Below, in pieces: positions 26,015 through 35,706 of a stretch of DNA of 64,000 bases; within the stretch, counting starts at the first letter, position 1; each line of letters opens with the position of its first letter. Below the pieces are notes generated by a model that saw only the letters and a list, made by a program, of their open reading frames with translations, was not told where the DNA came from and did not search any database. A program made the position numbers and the translations under genes. The stretch lies in NCBI RefSeq assembly GCF_004016515.1, contig NZ_SACT01000008.1:1-64000 (forward strand), in the 5' to 3' direction. This DNA is from Rubrivivax albus. Lineage in GTDB: Bacteria > Pseudomonadota > Gammaproteobacteria > Burkholderiales > Burkholderiaceae_C.

Positions 26015-27202
26015 TCACAGTGGCGTCCACGCCGACGGGTCGTGGCGGCGCTCGTCGTCGTCCAGTTCGTCCACCTCGTCCTCGTCGTCCACGGCGCCGG
26101 CCTCGGCCAGCGCGGGCTCCAGCGGCACCGACAGGATCAGGCTGGTGCCGGAGTCCCCACTGATCACGTCGACCCAGCCGCCGACGGTGGAAGCGCGCTC
26201 GGTCAGGCCGCGCAGCCCGAAGCTGCGCGCCTTGGCGCGGTCGGCCTCGGTCAGGCCCCGCCCGTTGTCGCTGACCTCCAGCGAAAGCGCGCCGGCGCCC
26301 ACCGCCAGTTCGATGCGCACCCGCGTGGCCTGGGCGTGCTTGCTCACGTTGGTCAGCGCTTCCTGCGCCATGCGGTAGGCCACCAGCGGCACGCCGGGCG
26401 GCAGGTGGACCATCTCATGGCTGCTGCGGAACCCGCACTCGATGCCGGTGCGGCGCTCGAAGTTGCCGGCCATCCACTGCAGGGCGGCCACCAGACCCTG
26501 CTCCAGGATCGCCGGGCGCAGGTTGTGCATGATGCGCTTGCTGGCGTCGATGGCGTGCGTGAGCAGTTCGATGGCCGCCGTGGCACGCTGCTGCATCGCC
26601 GGCGTGCCGGCATGGCGGCGCATCCAGTCGAGGTCGAACTTCAGCGCCGTCAGGCTGCCGCCCACGTCGTCGTGGATCTCGCGCGCGATGTGCGTGCGTT
26701 CGGCCTCGATGCTGGTCTGCAGGTGGCGGGCCAGCGCGGCGAGCTGCTCGCGGCTGGACTGCAGCGCGCGGTCGGCGGCCACGTGGGCCCGTTTGACCTC
26801 GGCCGCCTCTATGGCGTGCTCCGCCGCCACCGCCAGCCGCGCCAAGTTGGCCTTGAGCAGGTAGTCGCTGGCGCCGTTGCGCATGGCTTCCACCGCCGTG
26901 TCCTCGCCGATCTCGCCGGACACGAGGATGAACGGCAGGTCCATGCGCCGCTCGCGCAGCAGGCGCAGCGCCTCGATGCCGGAGAACCCGGGCACGTTGT
27001 AGTCGGAAAGCACCAGGTCCCAGCGGTTGGCGGCACCGCCGCGGCGGTCCAGTGCGGCCTCGAACTCGGCACGCGACTCCACCCGCCGGCACTCCACCGC
27101 CAGCCCGCCGCGGCGCAGGTGGGCCAGCGCCAGCTCGTGGTCGAGCGGCGAGTCTTCCAGGTGCAGCACACGCAATGGGCGCTTGGGGGCGCTAGATGCC
27201 AT
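26015..27202 (-). CDS. receiver-HisKA_3 hybrid histidine kinase
   Basis: This 395-residue soluble protein has an N-terminal receiver (phospho-Asp in LVLSDYNVPGFSG, Lys in DYLLKANL). A coiled linker, a HisKA_3 domain (phospho-His in AREIHDDVGGSL) and an HATPase domain (EALTNVSKHAQA, DNGRGL, FGLRGLTERA) follow. The C-terminal tail of about 28 residues is strongly acidic (Asp/Glu-rich) and unusual. There is no membrane segment. It pairs with the NarL-type regulator just downstream. The ATG at 27202 begins directly before the receiver strand. Confidence 0.9.
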   Translation of the reverse strand: MASSAPKRPLRVLHLEDSPLDHELALAHLRRGGLAVECRRVESRAEFEAALDRRGGAANRWDLVLSDYNVPGFSGIEALRLLRERRMDLPFILVSGEIGEDTAVEAMRNGASDYLLKANLARLAVAAEHAIEAAEVKRAHVAADRALQSSREQLAALARHLQTSIEAERTHIAREIHDDVGGSLTALKFDLDWMRRHAGTPAMQQRATAAIELLTHAIDASKRIMHNLRPAILEQGLVAALQWMAGNFERRTGIECGFRSSHEMVHLPPGVPLVAYRMAQEALTNVSKHAQATRVRIELAVGAGALSLEVSDNGRGLTEADRAKARSFGLRGLTERASTVGGWVDVISGDSGTSLILSVPLEPALAEAGAVDDEDEVDELDDDERRHDPSAWTPL

Positions 27203-27264
27203 GCCCGCAGTATCGCCCACCCGTGTCGGCCGGGATAAGCAGGCGCTTTGCCGCCATCTTCCGC

Positions 27265-27292
27265 TAAAGCCCGCAGAGGGTGCTGCCGACAA
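27265..27292 (+). promoter_or_regulatory. candidate sigma-28 promoter of the chemotaxis operon
   Basis: TAAAGCCC (27265-27272) and GCCGACAA (27285-27292) resemble the FliA consensus TAAAGTTT-N11-GCCGATAA, but the spacer is 12 instead of 11. The -10 has one mismatch. It lies 64 bases upstream of the cheZ-like ATG. Confidence 0.6.
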
Positions 27293-27356
27293 TCCCAGGA
27301 CGAACGACAGGCCCCGTCCGCCAGGGCGGGACTGCCACGCCATCCGCGGAGAACCC

Positions 27357-27815
27357 ATGCTCAGCACCGAACCCGTCGACGCACCACCCGAGCGCATGCC
27401 CCTGATGGCCGCGGCGGAGGTGCAGGACGACCTGCTCGTGGCCAGCAACGACCTGGACCGCCTGCAGCGCCTGCTGGGCGATGCCAGCGAGTCGCTGATC
27501 GGGCACTTCTATGCCGCGGCCGACCAGCTGCGCGAGGCCCTCAAGCGCACCGCCGAGCATCCGGAGCTGGACCTGCCGCAACTGCACCGCACCATGGAGC
27601 ACGTGGCCGGGGCGATCACCGCCATGCAGTTCCAGGACCTGGCCTCGCAGCTGATCACGCACACCGGTCACCGCCTTCGCGGCTGTGCCGACCGGCTGGC
27701 TCGCGAGGCCATGGGTGACGACGAGGACGGCCCCGCCGTCGTCGAAGACATCCCGCTGCGCCCCAACCCGGTCACCCAGGACGAGATGGACGCAGGCTCC
27801 ATCGAGCTCTTCTGA
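27357..27815 (+). CDS. cheZ: short CheZ-like CheY-P phosphatase
   Basis: This 152-residue helical protein lies directly upstream of cheY. It carries the CheZ catalytic block as FQDLASQLI (Asp 94 and Gln 98, matching the D-x3-Q pair of E. coli CheZ). Its C terminus, TQDEMDAGSIELF, resembles the CheY-binding tail of CheZ (QDQVDDLLDSLGF). It is shorter than E. coli CheZ (214 residues), mostly in the long hairpin. The expected role is to dephosphorylate CheY-P. It opens the chemotaxis operon behind a sigma-28-like promoter. The assignment is by motifs only. Confidence 0.72.
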   Translation: MLSTEPVDAPPERMPLMAAAEVQDDLLVASNDLDRLQRLLGDASESLIGHFYAAADQLREALKRTAEHPELDLPQLHRTMEHVAGAITAMQFQDLASQLITHTGHRLRGCADRLAREAMGDDEDGPAVVEDIPLRPNPVTQDEMDAGSIELF

Positions 27816-27857
27816 CTTCTGTCTGTCCCCCGTACGAGATCCCCCGGAGAACCCACC

Positions 27858-28220
27858 ATGCATTCCATTCTTGCAGTCGACGACAGCGCCTCGATGCGCC
27901 AGATGGTGTCCTTCACGCTCAAGAACGCCGGCTTCAACGTCGTGGAGGCGGTCGACGGCCAGGACGCCTGGGAAAAGGCCTCGTCACGGGACTTCAGCCT
28001 CGTGCTGACCGACCAGAACATGCCCCGCATGGACGGCATCAGCCTGACCAAGCGGCTGCGCGAGAACCCCAAGTTCAAGGCCACGCCGATCCTGATCCTG
28101 ACCACCGAGAGCAGCGACCAGATGAAGCAGGCCGGCCGCGCCGCGGGCGCCACCGGCTGGCTGGTCAAGCCGTTCGACCCGGCCAAGCTGGTCGAGGTGA
28201 TCGGCAAGGTCATCCGCTGA
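27858..28220 (+). CDS. cheY: chemotaxis response regulator CheY
   Basis: This 120-residue single receiver domain has an acidic pair in AVDDSASMRQ, a phospho-Asp in LVLTDQNMPRMDG, the switch Thr in LILTTES and a Lys in WLVKPFDP. It has no output domain, as expected for the diffusible signal to the flagellar motor. It lies between the cheZ-like gene and cheA, ten bases from the latter, behind a good GGAG ribosome site. Confidence 0.95.
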   Translation: MHSILAVDDSASMRQMVSFTLKNAGFNVVEAVDGQDAWEKASSRDFSLVLTDQNMPRMDGISLTKRLRENPKFKATPILILTTESSDQMKQAGRAAGATGWLVKPFDPAKLVEVIGKVIR

Positions 28221-28230
28221 GGGGACGACG

Positions 28231-30351
28231 ATGGGCGACATGAGCAAGGAAGGCGGCCACCTCGCCGCCGGGATCGACCTCAGCCAGTTCTTCCAGGTCT
28301 TCTTCGAGGAGGCCGGCGAGAACCTGGAGAACATGGAGCAGATGCTGCTGGCGCTGGACGTGGGCAATGCCGACGACGAGGCGCTGAACGCCATCTTCCG
28401 CTGCGCGCATTCGGTCAAGGGTGGCGCCGCCACCTTCGGCTTCAGCGACGTGGCCGAACTGACGCACGAGATGGAGACGCTGCTGGACAAGCTGCGCCGA
28501 CACGAGCTGCAGCCCACCGTCGAGATGGTCGACGCGCTGCTGGCCTCGGGCGATGCGCTGCGTGCCCAGCTGGCCCGCCACCAGGCCGGCGGCGCCGGCG
28601 AGTCGCCGGACACGTCGGCCCTGCTGGCCACGATCCGCACGCTGGTCGACGGCGGCAGCGCGCCGTCGGCAGCCACGCCGGCCCCGACGGCGCAGGCCGC
28701 CCAGCCCGCTGCGCCCAAGGCGGCCCCGGGCACGCGCGAGCTCGAGCTCACCGTCGGCCCGCTGGACGACCCGGCGGTGGCCGAGAACCTGGTGGATCTG
28801 TTCAAGGAGATCACCGACCTCGGCCGGATCGAACCGCTGGACGCCGGGCAGTCGGTGGACGGCGTGCGCCGCTTCAAGGTCACCACCGCCAGCAGCGACA
28901 ACGACCTGCTGGACCTGTTCACCTTCCACGTCGCCCGCGAGCATGTGCGCCTGGCGCCCCTCGGCCCGGGCTACGGCTTCCATGAAGGGGCCCCGGGCGC
29001 ACCCAAGGCCGAACCCGCCCCGGCCGGGGATCCCGGCTACGGCTTCTTCGACGACGCCCCCGGCGCCCCCGAGGCCGCCGCCGCGGCCCGGGCCCCTGCG
29101 CCCGCACCGTCGACCACGCCGGCCTCCGCACCCGCACGCCCGGCCACGCCCGCCAAGGCCGAGGCCGGCAAGCCGTCCGCCGGGCCCGACCAGAGCACGC
29201 TGCGCGTGTCGGTGGAGAAGGTCGACCAGCTGATCAACCTGGTGGGCGAGCTCGTCATCACCCAGGCCATGCTGGCCCAGAACAGCAAGGACATCGACAG
29301 CGCGCTGCACCAGCAGCTCACCGCCGGCCTGGCCGACCTGGAGCGCAACACCCGCGACCTGCAGGAAGCGGTGATGTCGATCCGCATGATCCCGATGTCG
29401 CTGGTGTTCAACCGCTTCCCCCGCATGCTGCGCGACCTGGCCGGCAAGCTGGGCAAGAAGGTCGAGCTGGTCACCCAGGGCGAGGCCACCGAGCTCGACA
29501 AGGGCCTGGTGGAGAAGATCACCGACCCGCTGACCCACCTGGTGCGCAACAGCTGCGACCACGGCATCGAGCTGCCCAACGAACGCGTGGCCAAGGGCAA
29601 GCCGGCGCACGGCACCATCACCCTGGTGGCCAGCCACCAGGGCGGCAGCATCGTCATCGAGGTGCGCGACGACGGCAAGGGCCTGTCGCGCGAGAAGCTG
29701 CTGAAGAAGGCCCGCGAACGTGGCCTCGACGCGCCCGACAGCCTCACCGACCAGGAGGTCTACGGCCTGATCTTCGCGCCGGGCTTCAGCACCGCCGAAC
29801 AGGTGACCGACGTCTCCGGCCGCGGCGTGGGCATGGACGTGGTGAAGAAGAACATCACCGCGCTCGGCGGCACGGTGGAGATCGACTCCGCCGAGGGCTA
29901 CGGCATGACCGTGCGCGTGCGGCTGCCGCTGACGCTGGCCATCATGGACGGCATGAGCGTCGGCGTGGGCGACGAGGTCTATATCCTGCCGCTGGGCTCG
30001 GTGGTCGAGAGCTTCCAGGTCCAGCCGGAGACCATCCGCACCATCGGCAACCGCGGCCGGGTGGTGCAGGTGCGCGACGAATACATGCCGGTGATCGACC
30101 TGGAACGCGTGTTCGACGTGCCGCGTTTCGACTTCGAGCACGTGAGCAACATCATGGTCGTCGTCGAGGCCGAGGGCGGCCGCGTGGCCCTGCTGGTGGA
30201 CGAACTGCTCGGCCAGCAGCAGGTGGTGGTGAAGAACCTCGAGGCCAACTACCGCAAGGTGGACGACGTCTCCGGCGCCACGATCATGGGTGACGGCCGC
30301 GTGGCGCTGATCCTGGACATCGGCTCGCTGGTGCGCCGCTCGCGCAGCTGA
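28231..30351 (+). CDS. cheA: chemotaxis histidine kinase CheA
   Basis: This 706-residue kinase has an HPt domain (phospho-His 60 in CAHSVKGGAATFG) and a P2-like CheY-docking region (about 168-240). An Ala/Pro linker follows (about 245-318), with a GYGF..GAPGAP motif repeated twice. Next are the dimerisation helices (about 322-385), the HATPase domain (LVRNSCDHGIE, DDGKGLS, GRGVGMDVV; about 425-565) and a C-terminal CheW-like domain. It phosphorylates CheY under receptor control. It is flanked by cheY and the first receptor gene in one operon. Confidence 0.96.
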   Translation: MGDMSKEGGHLAAGIDLSQFFQVFFEEAGENLENMEQMLLALDVGNADDEALNAIFRCAHSVKGGAATFGFSDVAELTHEMETLLDKLRRHELQPTVEMVDALLASGDALRAQLARHQAGGAGESPDTSALLATIRTLVDGGSAPSAATPAPTAQAAQPAAPKAAPGTRELELTVGPLDDPAVAENLVDLFKEITDLGRIEPLDAGQSVDGVRRFKVTTASSDNDLLDLFTFHVAREHVRLAPLGPGYGFHEGAPGAPKAEPAPAGDPGYGFFDDAPGAPEAAAAARAPAPAPSTTPASAPARPATPAKAEAGKPSAGPDQSTLRVSVEKVDQLINLVGELVITQAMLAQNSKDIDSALHQQLTAGLADLERNTRDLQEAVMSIRMIPMSLVFNRFPRMLRDLAGKLGKKVELVTQGEATELDKGLVEKITDPLTHLVRNSCDHGIELPNERVAKGKPAHGTITLVASHQGGSIVIEVRDDGKGLSREKLLKKARERGLDAPDSLTDQEVYGLIFAPGFSTAEQVTDVSGRGVGMDVVKKNITALGGTVEIDSAEGYGMTVRVRLPLTLAIMDGMSVGVGDEVYILPLGSVVESFQVQPETIRTIGNRGRVVQVRDEYMPVIDLERVFDVPRFDFEHVSNIMVVVEAEGGRVALLVDELLGQQQVVVKNLEANYRKVDDVSGATIMGDGRVALILDIGSLVRRSRS

Positions 30352-30369
30352 CCAACTGGAGACACGGCC

Positions 30370-31956
30370 ATGCTCAACGACTGGATGCGCGGGTTCACCA
30401 TCCGCTTTCGGATGATCGGTGCCATCGGCGTCGTGGTCGCCCTGCTGTGTGCCATCGGCGGCTTCGGCCTGTGGCAGTTGGTGCGCACGCAACACCTCAG
30501 CGGCGATTTTCTCGAACACTCCTTCGCCGAAGCCGGCGGCGTGGCCGACCTGCAGCGCCTGCTGGGCGAACTGCGGCGCCACGAGAAGGACCTCATCATC
30601 TACTACGAGCAGCCCGAGGCGGTGGCCCTGTCGCGCCTGGCCTGGGATGGCGCGTTGCAGTCCACCGAACAGGCCTTCACGGCCCTGCTCGAAGGCGAGG
30701 AGGACGAGGACAACCCGCTGGCGCGCGGCGCCATCGACGACCTCAAGGCCTACCGCGCCGCCTTCGAGCCGGTGATCGCGCAGATCCAGGCCCAGGCCTA
30801 CGACACGGCCACCGTGGTCGACCGCGTCAGCGCCGAGGCCAAGGCCGCCATCGGCGAGGCCGAGGCCAAGCTGGCGCAGATCGACACCATCGTCAAGGCC
30901 GAGGCCGAGGCCACGCAGGTCGAACTGGCAGCGCAGTTCCAGACCGCCATGCTCGGCTTCGGTGCCGTGCTGCTGTTCGCCGTGCTCGTGGTGGTGCCGC
31001 TGACGCTGGTGAACATGCAATCCATCGTGCGGCCGATCGCCCACGCCCGCAAGATCGCCCAGGCCATCGCCGGTGGCGACCTGACGGTGCCGGTACGGCC
31101 CGAGGGCCGCGACGAGGCCAGCGAGCTGCTGGCCAGCCTGGACACCATGCAGACGGCGCTGCGCCAGATCGTCGGCGAGGTGCGCCAGTCGGCCGACGCC
31201 ATCGGTAGCGCATCACGCGAGGTGGCCACCGGCAACGCCGACCTGTCCACCCGCACCGAACACGCCGCCGGCCAGCTGCAGCAGACCGCCAGCGCGATGT
31301 CGCAGATCACGGGCACGGTGCGCCAGTCCGGCGACGCCGCTGCGCAGGCCAACCAGCTGGCCCACGGCGCGGCCGAGGTGGCCCGCCGAGGTGGCGAGGT
31401 GGTGGCTGGCGTCGTGAGCACGATGGGCGAGATCAGCACCAGCTCACAGCGCATCGGGGACATCATCGGCACCATCGACGGCATCGCCTTCCAGACCAAC
31501 ATCCTGGCGCTGAATGCCGCCGTGGAGGCGGCTCGGGCCGGCGAACAGGGCCGTGGCTTTGCCGTCGTGGCCAGCGAGGTGCGCAGCCTGGCCCAGCGCA
31601 GCGCAGAGGCGGCGCGCGAGATCAAGGCGCTGATCGGCGCCAGCGTCGACAAGGTCGAGGCCGGCAGCCGCCTGGTCGGCGAGGCCGGCAGCACGATGGC
31701 CGAGATCGTGGCCAGCGTGCAGCGCGTGACCGACATCATCGGCGAGATCTCCTCGGCCGCCGGCGAACAGACCGCCGGCATCGGGCAGGTCAACGGCGCG
31801 GTGGTGGAACTCGACCGCATGACACAGCAGAACGCCGCGCTGGTAGAGCAGTCCGCCGCCGCCGCGGAAAGCCTGCAGGCCCAGGCGCAGTCGCTCGAAG
31901 ACATCGTCCGGCGGTTCCGCCTCGAGGCTGCCGGCGAGACGACGCAAGCCCTTTGA
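30370..31956 (+). CDS. methyl-accepting chemotaxis protein 1
   Basis: This 528-residue receptor has TM helices at about 14-38 and 195-218, with a four-helix-bundle-type periplasmic domain between them containing [13 protein letters not shown] domain and a signalling domain follow, whose hairpin tip is [20 protein letters not shown]. It ends in RRFRLEAAGETTQAL with no CheR/CheB docking pentapeptide. It lies 18 bases after cheA and is certainly in the che operon. The ligand is not identifiable. Confidence 0.94.
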   Translation: MLNDWMRGFTIRFRMIGAIGVVVALLCAIGGFGLWQLVRTQHLSGDFLEHSFAEAGGVADLQRLLGELRRHEKDLIIYYEQPEAVALSRLAWDGALQSTEQAFTALLEGEEDEDNPLARGAIDDLKAYRAAFEPVIAQIQAQAYDTATVVDRVSAEAKAAIGEAEAKLAQIDTIVKAEAEATQVELAAQFQTAMLGFGAVLLFAVLVVVPLTLVNMQSIVRPIAHARKIAQAIAGGDLTVPVRPEGRDEASELLASLDTMQTALRQIVGEVRQSADAIGSASREVATGNADLSTRTEHAAGQLQQTASAMSQITGTVRQSGDAAAQANQLAHGAAEVARRGGEVVAGVVSTMGEISTSSQRIGDIIGTIDGIAFQTNILALNAAVEAARAGEQGRGFAVVASEVRSLAQRSAEAAREIKALIGASVDKVEAGSRLVGEAGSTMAEIVASVQRVTDIIGEISSAAGEQTAGIGQVNGAVVELDRMTQQNAALVEQSAAAAESLQAQAQSLEDIVRRFRLEAAGETTQAL

Positions 31957-32002
31957 ACCCCACGACCTGCCAGGTCCGGCAGCAACGAATGGTCCGCCAT
32001 CC

Positions 32003-33274
32003 ATGTCACTCTCGACTCAAACCCGCACCCTGCTGACGCTGGGCGCCATCGCCACCAGCCAGGCCTTGCCCGTGGCCGGCCTGCTTTCAGGCTGGAGCAC
32101 GACCACCGTAATCCTGGCCGGGCTGGTGCCCGCCGGCGCCGCCTGTGCGCTCTACCTCGGGGGCCTTGCCGTGCTGGCACGGACCTTGAAGACCTTCCGC
32201 CAGCATCTGGACCGCGTGGGTGCGCTGGACCTCACGGTCGACGTGCCCTGCGACGAGCGCTCCGATGCCGGACAGCTGCTGCTCGGCCTGCAGCAGTTGC
32301 AGCTCAAGCTCCGCGACTCGGTCGGTGCCATTCGCCAAGGTGCCGACGGCGTGTCGGTGGCCGCGGCTGAGATCGCCACCGGCAACACCGACCTGTCCAG
32401 CCGCACTGAGCAGACGGCGGGCAACCTGCAGAGCGCCGCCAGTTCCGTGAGCCAGCTCACCGACACCGTACGCCAGACCGCCGACGCCGCGTCGCAGGCC
32501 AACCAGCTGGCCAGCAGTGCGGTGCAGGTCGCCACCCGCGGCGGCGAGGTGGTCGGGCAGGTCGTCTCCACGATGAACGAGATCAACGCCAGCTCAAAGC
32601 GGATCGCCGACATCATCGGCACCATCGACGGCATCGCCTTCCAGACCAACATCCTTGCGCTGAATGCCGCGGTCGAAGCCGCCCGTGCGGGTGAACAGGG
32701 CCGCGGCTTCGCCGTCGTGGCCGGCGAGGTTCGCAGCCTGGCCCAGCGCAGCGCCGAAGCCGCGCGCGAGATCAAGAGCCTGATCGGCAACAGTGTCGAC
32801 CGGGTCGAGGCCGGCAGCCGCCTGGTGGGCCATGCCGGCGAGACGATGCAGGAGATCGTCGACAGCGTCCGCCGCGTCAACGACATCATCGGCGACATCT
32901 CGGCGGCCTCCAGCGAGCAGAGCGCCGGGATCGGCCAGGTCAACCAGACCGTGGTGCAGCTCGACAGCATGACCCAGCAGAACGCCGCGCTGGTCGAGCA
33001 ATCGGCAGCCGCGGCCGGCAGCCTGCGCGAGCAGGCCGAGCGACTGGCCTCGGTCGTGGCCCGCTTCCAGCTGCAAGCCGGCAGCACCGCCAGGGAAGTG
33101 CCGTCGCCGCGCGCCACGCCGGCGTCGGTCTCGCCCCCCGTGGCGCAGAAGCGCGATGCGCCCGCGGCCACACCGGCCAGGCCTCACACCCGCCCGGTGT
33201 CCGCGCCGGCCCCGGCCGCAACACCCTCGGCAGCGGTGGCCACCACGGCCGACGACGACTGGGAGACGTTCTGA
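32003..33274 (+). CDS. methyl-accepting chemotaxis protein 2, minimal sensor, DWETF tail
   Basis: This 423-residue receptor has only two closely spaced TM helices (about 10-30 and 34-56) and virtually no periplasmic domain. It either senses within the membrane or cytoplasm, or acts as an assistance receptor. The signalling domain has the full hairpin tip. The C terminus ends in a Pro/Ala linker and DDDWETF, close to the NWETF tether of E. coli Tar/Tsr that binds CheR and CheB. It lies 46 bases after receptor 1. Confidence 0.93.
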   Translation: MSLSTQTRTLLTLGAIATSQALPVAGLLSGWSTTTVILAGLVPAGAACALYLGGLAVLARTLKTFRQHLDRVGALDLTVDVPCDERSDAGQLLLGLQQLQLKLRDSVGAIRQGADGVSVAAAEIATGNTDLSSRTEQTAGNLQSAASSVSQLTDTVRQTADAASQANQLASSAVQVATRGGEVVGQVVSTMNEINASSKRIADIIGTIDGIAFQTNILALNAAVEAARAGEQGRGFAVVAGEVRSLAQRSAEAAREIKSLIGNSVDRVEAGSRLVGHAGETMQEIVDSVRRVNDIIGDISAASSEQSAGIGQVNQTVVQLDSMTQQNAALVEQSAAAAGSLREQAERLASVVARFQLQAGSTAREVPSPRATPASVSPPVAQKRDAPAATPARPHTRPVSAPAPAATPSAAVATTADDDWETF

Positions 33275-33317
33275 TCCGCGTGCCCCGAACCGCGCGAGTC
33301 CCGAAAGGCAACCCCTG

Positions 33318-34913
33318 ATGAACACCTTGATCCTCATGATGCGCCGGTTCTCCGTGCGCACACGCCTGATCGGCGCCACCGCGGGCATGCTGACGCTGCT
33401 GACCCTCGTCTCACTGGGTGGCTGGTTCGGCCTGAGCTTCACGCTCGATGCGCAGAAGCGCATGTCCTCTTACGAATTCAGGCTGATGGACCTGGCCGGC
33501 ACGATGCGCCACGGCCTGGTGGCCCTGCGCCGCCACGAGAAGGACCTGATGCTGGCCTACGGCTACGACGACCGCACGGCGGCCGCCCGCACCGCCTGGC
33601 AGGCCGATCGCCAGCGCGTGGAATCGGCGCTCGACGAGATCGGCGGCATGGTCAAGACCGCCGAAGGCCAGCAGCTGATCGCCGACATCCGCACGCCGAT
33701 GACCGCCTACCTCGACAACGCCTGGCGCGTGCTCGAGGAACTGCACAGCGGCAACATCATCGCTTCGCTGCAGGAGATCAACGACCGCCTGGCCAGCGAG
33801 GCCGGCAGCCACTTCGATGCCGCCGAGCAGGCCATGGAAACCGGCGTGGCCAAGGTGCGCGAGACGCTGGCCGCCAGCCAGGCCAAGGTGGACGGCTTCG
33901 TCGCCACCGTGCAGGCGGCGCTGCTTGGTGCCATCGTGCTGGCCGTGACCATCGGCGTGGCGGCGGCGGTGGTGATCGTGCGCTCGATCGCGCAGCCGCT
34001 GGCCGCAGGCCGGCGTTTCGCCGAAGTGCTGGCCGACGGCGACCTCACGGTCCGCCCCGACCTGCAGGGCCGCGACGAGGTCACCGGCCTGATGCAGGCC
34101 CTGGGGGCTATGTCCAACCGGCTGCAGGGCGTGGTGGGCGACGTGCGCAGCGGCGCAGACGCCATCCTCACCGCCAGCACCGAGGTCGCCGCCGGCAACC
34201 AGGACCTGTCTAGCCGCACCGAGCAGACCGCCAGCCATCTGCAGCAGACCGCCAGCGCGATGGAACAGCTGGCCTCGACCAGCCAGCAGGCGAGTGCCTC
34301 GGCCGCGCAGGCCGACCAGCTGGCACGGGGTGCGGCCGACGTGGCCCGCCGCGGCGGCGAGGTCGTGACCCAGGTGGTCACCACGATGGACGAGATCACG
34401 GCCAGCAGCCGCCGCATCGGCGACATCATCGGCACCATCGACGGCATCGCCTTCCAGACCAACATCCTGGCCCTGAACGCGGCCGTGGAGGCCGCCCGCG
34501 CGGGTGAACAGGGCCGCGGCTTCGCGGTCGTGGCCGGCGAGGTGCGCAACCTCGCCCAGCGCAGCGCCGAGGCCGCGCGCGAGATCAAGACCCTCATCGG
34601 CAGCAGCGTGGACCGCGTGGAAGTGGGCAGCCGGCTGGTCGGCGAGGCGGGCAGCACGATGGCCGAGATCGTGGCCAGCGTGCAGCGCGTGAGCGACATC
34701 ATCGGCGAGATCTCCTCGGCGTCGGGCGAGCAGACCCAGGGCATGGGCCAGGTCGGCAGTGCCGTGACCGAGCTCGACCGCGCCACGCAGCAGAACGCCG
34801 CCCTGGTGGAACAGGGGGCGGCCGCGGCCACGAGCCTGCGCGACCAGGCCCGCCGCCTCACCGAGGTGGTGGCGGTGTTCCGCACCGGCGACCACCGTCA
34901 CAACCACGCCTGA
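33318..34913 (+). CDS. methyl-accepting chemotaxis protein 3
   Basis: This 531-residue receptor has TM helices at about 14-38 and 197-220 around a four-helix-bundle-type sensor domain. The domain shares the [12 protein letters not shown] motif with receptor 1, which points to gene duplication. HAMP and signalling domains are intact. The C terminus is short and His-rich (GDHRHNHA) with no docking pentapeptide. It is the last receptor of the first che transcription unit; cheW follows with its own promoter. Confidence 0.94.
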   Translation: MNTLILMMRRFSVRTRLIGATAGMLTLLTLVSLGGWFGLSFTLDAQKRMSSYEFRLMDLAGTMRHGLVALRRHEKDLMLAYGYDDRTAAARTAWQADRQRVESALDEIGGMVKTAEGQQLIADIRTPMTAYLDNAWRVLEELHSGNIIASLQEINDRLASEAGSHFDAAEQAMETGVAKVRETLAASQAKVDGFVATVQAALLGAIVLAVTIGVAAAVVIVRSIAQPLAAGRRFAEVLADGDLTVRPDLQGRDEVTGLMQALGAMSNRLQGVVGDVRSGADAILTASTEVAAGNQDLSSRTEQTASHLQQTASAMEQLASTSQQASASAAQADQLARGAADVARRGGEVVTQVVTTMDEITASSRRIGDIIGTIDGIAFQTNILALNAAVEAARAGEQGRGFAVVAGEVRNLAQRSAEAAREIKTLIGSSVDRVEVGSRLVGEAGSTMAEIVASVQRVSDIIGEISSASGEQTQGMGQVGSAVTELDRATQQNAALVEQGAAAATSLRDQARRLTEVVAVFRTGDHRHNHA

Positions 34914-34931
34914 CATCTGTCGGGCACCCCC

Positions 34932-34958
34932 TCAAGTCACCGCCCAAGGCGCCGATAA
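34932..34958 (+). promoter_or_regulatory. sigma-28 promoter of cheW
   Basis: TCAAGTCA, an 11-base spacer and GCCGATAA (34951-34958) give a perfect -10 octamer and a good -35 for FliA-type sigma-28. It is 26 bases upstream of the cheW ATG, which has an AGGAGA ribosome site. Confidence 0.8.
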
Positions 34959-34984
34959 CCCTTCCATCCCGACCAGGAGATCAC

Positions 34985-35560
34985 ATGGACATGATCGCCG
35001 ACGCCACCCAGGTGGCCCAACACGAAGCCGCCCGCCAGGCCGTCAACGCAGCCGTCGCCGGTGGCAAGGCCGCTGCCCGCAGCGGCGAGTACCTCACCTT
35101 CCGCCTCGGCGGCGAGGAGTACGGCATCGACATCCTGCGCGTGCAGGAGATCCGATCCTACGAGCCGCCCACCCGCATCGCCAATGCCCCGCACTTCATC
35201 AAAGGCGTGGTCAACCTGCGCGGCGTCATCGTCCCCATCGTCGACCTGCGACTGAAGCTGGGTTGCGACAGCGCCGAGTACAACGACTTCACCGTCGTCA
35301 TCGTGCTCAACGTGCGCGGCCGTGTCGTCGGTGCCGTGGTCGACTCCGTCTCCGACGTGCTCGAACTCTCCGCCGGACACATCAAGCCCGCCCCGGAGCT
35401 CTCCAGCGGCATCGACGCGGGCTTCATCACCGGCATCGGCAGCATCCCCCAGCCCGCCGCCAAGGAAGACGACGGCAAGGCCAAGGAACGCATGCTCATC
35501 CTCATGGACATCGAGGGCCTCATGTCCGCCGCCGACATGGGCCTCATTGACGTGCACTGA
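34985..35560 (+). CDS. cheW: chemotaxis coupling protein CheW
   Basis: This 191-residue protein has a CheW fold: [34 protein letters not shown] and [16 protein letters not shown]. It links CheA to the receptors. It has an N-terminal extension of about 30 Ala-rich residues and an insert near [11 protein letters not shown], as in betaproteobacterial CheW. It has its own sigma-28 promoter and is followed by a strong terminator at 35588-35609. Confidence 0.95.
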   Translation: MDMIADATQVAQHEAARQAVNAAVAGGKAAARSGEYLTFRLGGEEYGIDILRVQEIRSYEPPTRIANAPHFIKGVVNLRGVIVPIVDLRLKLGCDSAEYNDFTVVIVLNVRGRVVGAVVDSVSDVLELSAGHIKPAPELSSGIDAGFITGIGSIPQPAAKEDDGKAKERMLILMDIEGLMSAADMGLIDVH

Positions 35561-35587
35561 GCACCACGCGCCCGCACCGACCGACAA

Positions 35588-35609
35588 GGCCGCCTCCGGG
35601 CGGCCTTTT
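35588..35609 (+). terminator. Rho-independent terminator after cheW
   Basis: A perfect 7-base GC stem (GGCCGCC / GGCGGCC) with loop TCCG is followed by TTTT. It ends the transcription unit that closes with cheW. Confidence 0.88.
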
Positions 35610-35647
35610 CTCGTCCGGTCGAAGGCGGTGACCGCCGATCAACGGCT

Positions 35648-35675
35648 TCAAGTTGACGTCGCGGCGTGCCGATAA
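35648..35675 (+). promoter_or_regulatory. sigma-28 promoter of receptor 4
   Basis: TCAAGTTG (35648-35655) and a perfect -10 GCCGATAA (35668-35675) are separated by 12 bases. It lies 31 bases upstream of the chosen ATG and rules out an in-frame start at 35653. Confidence 0.75.
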
Positions 35676-35706
35676 CCTCCCGGAGAACACCACCGAGGTC
35701 GATTCG

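Noticed and set aside
28210-31044. Long minus-strand open frame opposite cheA and receptor 1
   Set aside because: It is a shadow of cheA with repeated Gly/His/Gln composition; codon use fits only the plus strand.
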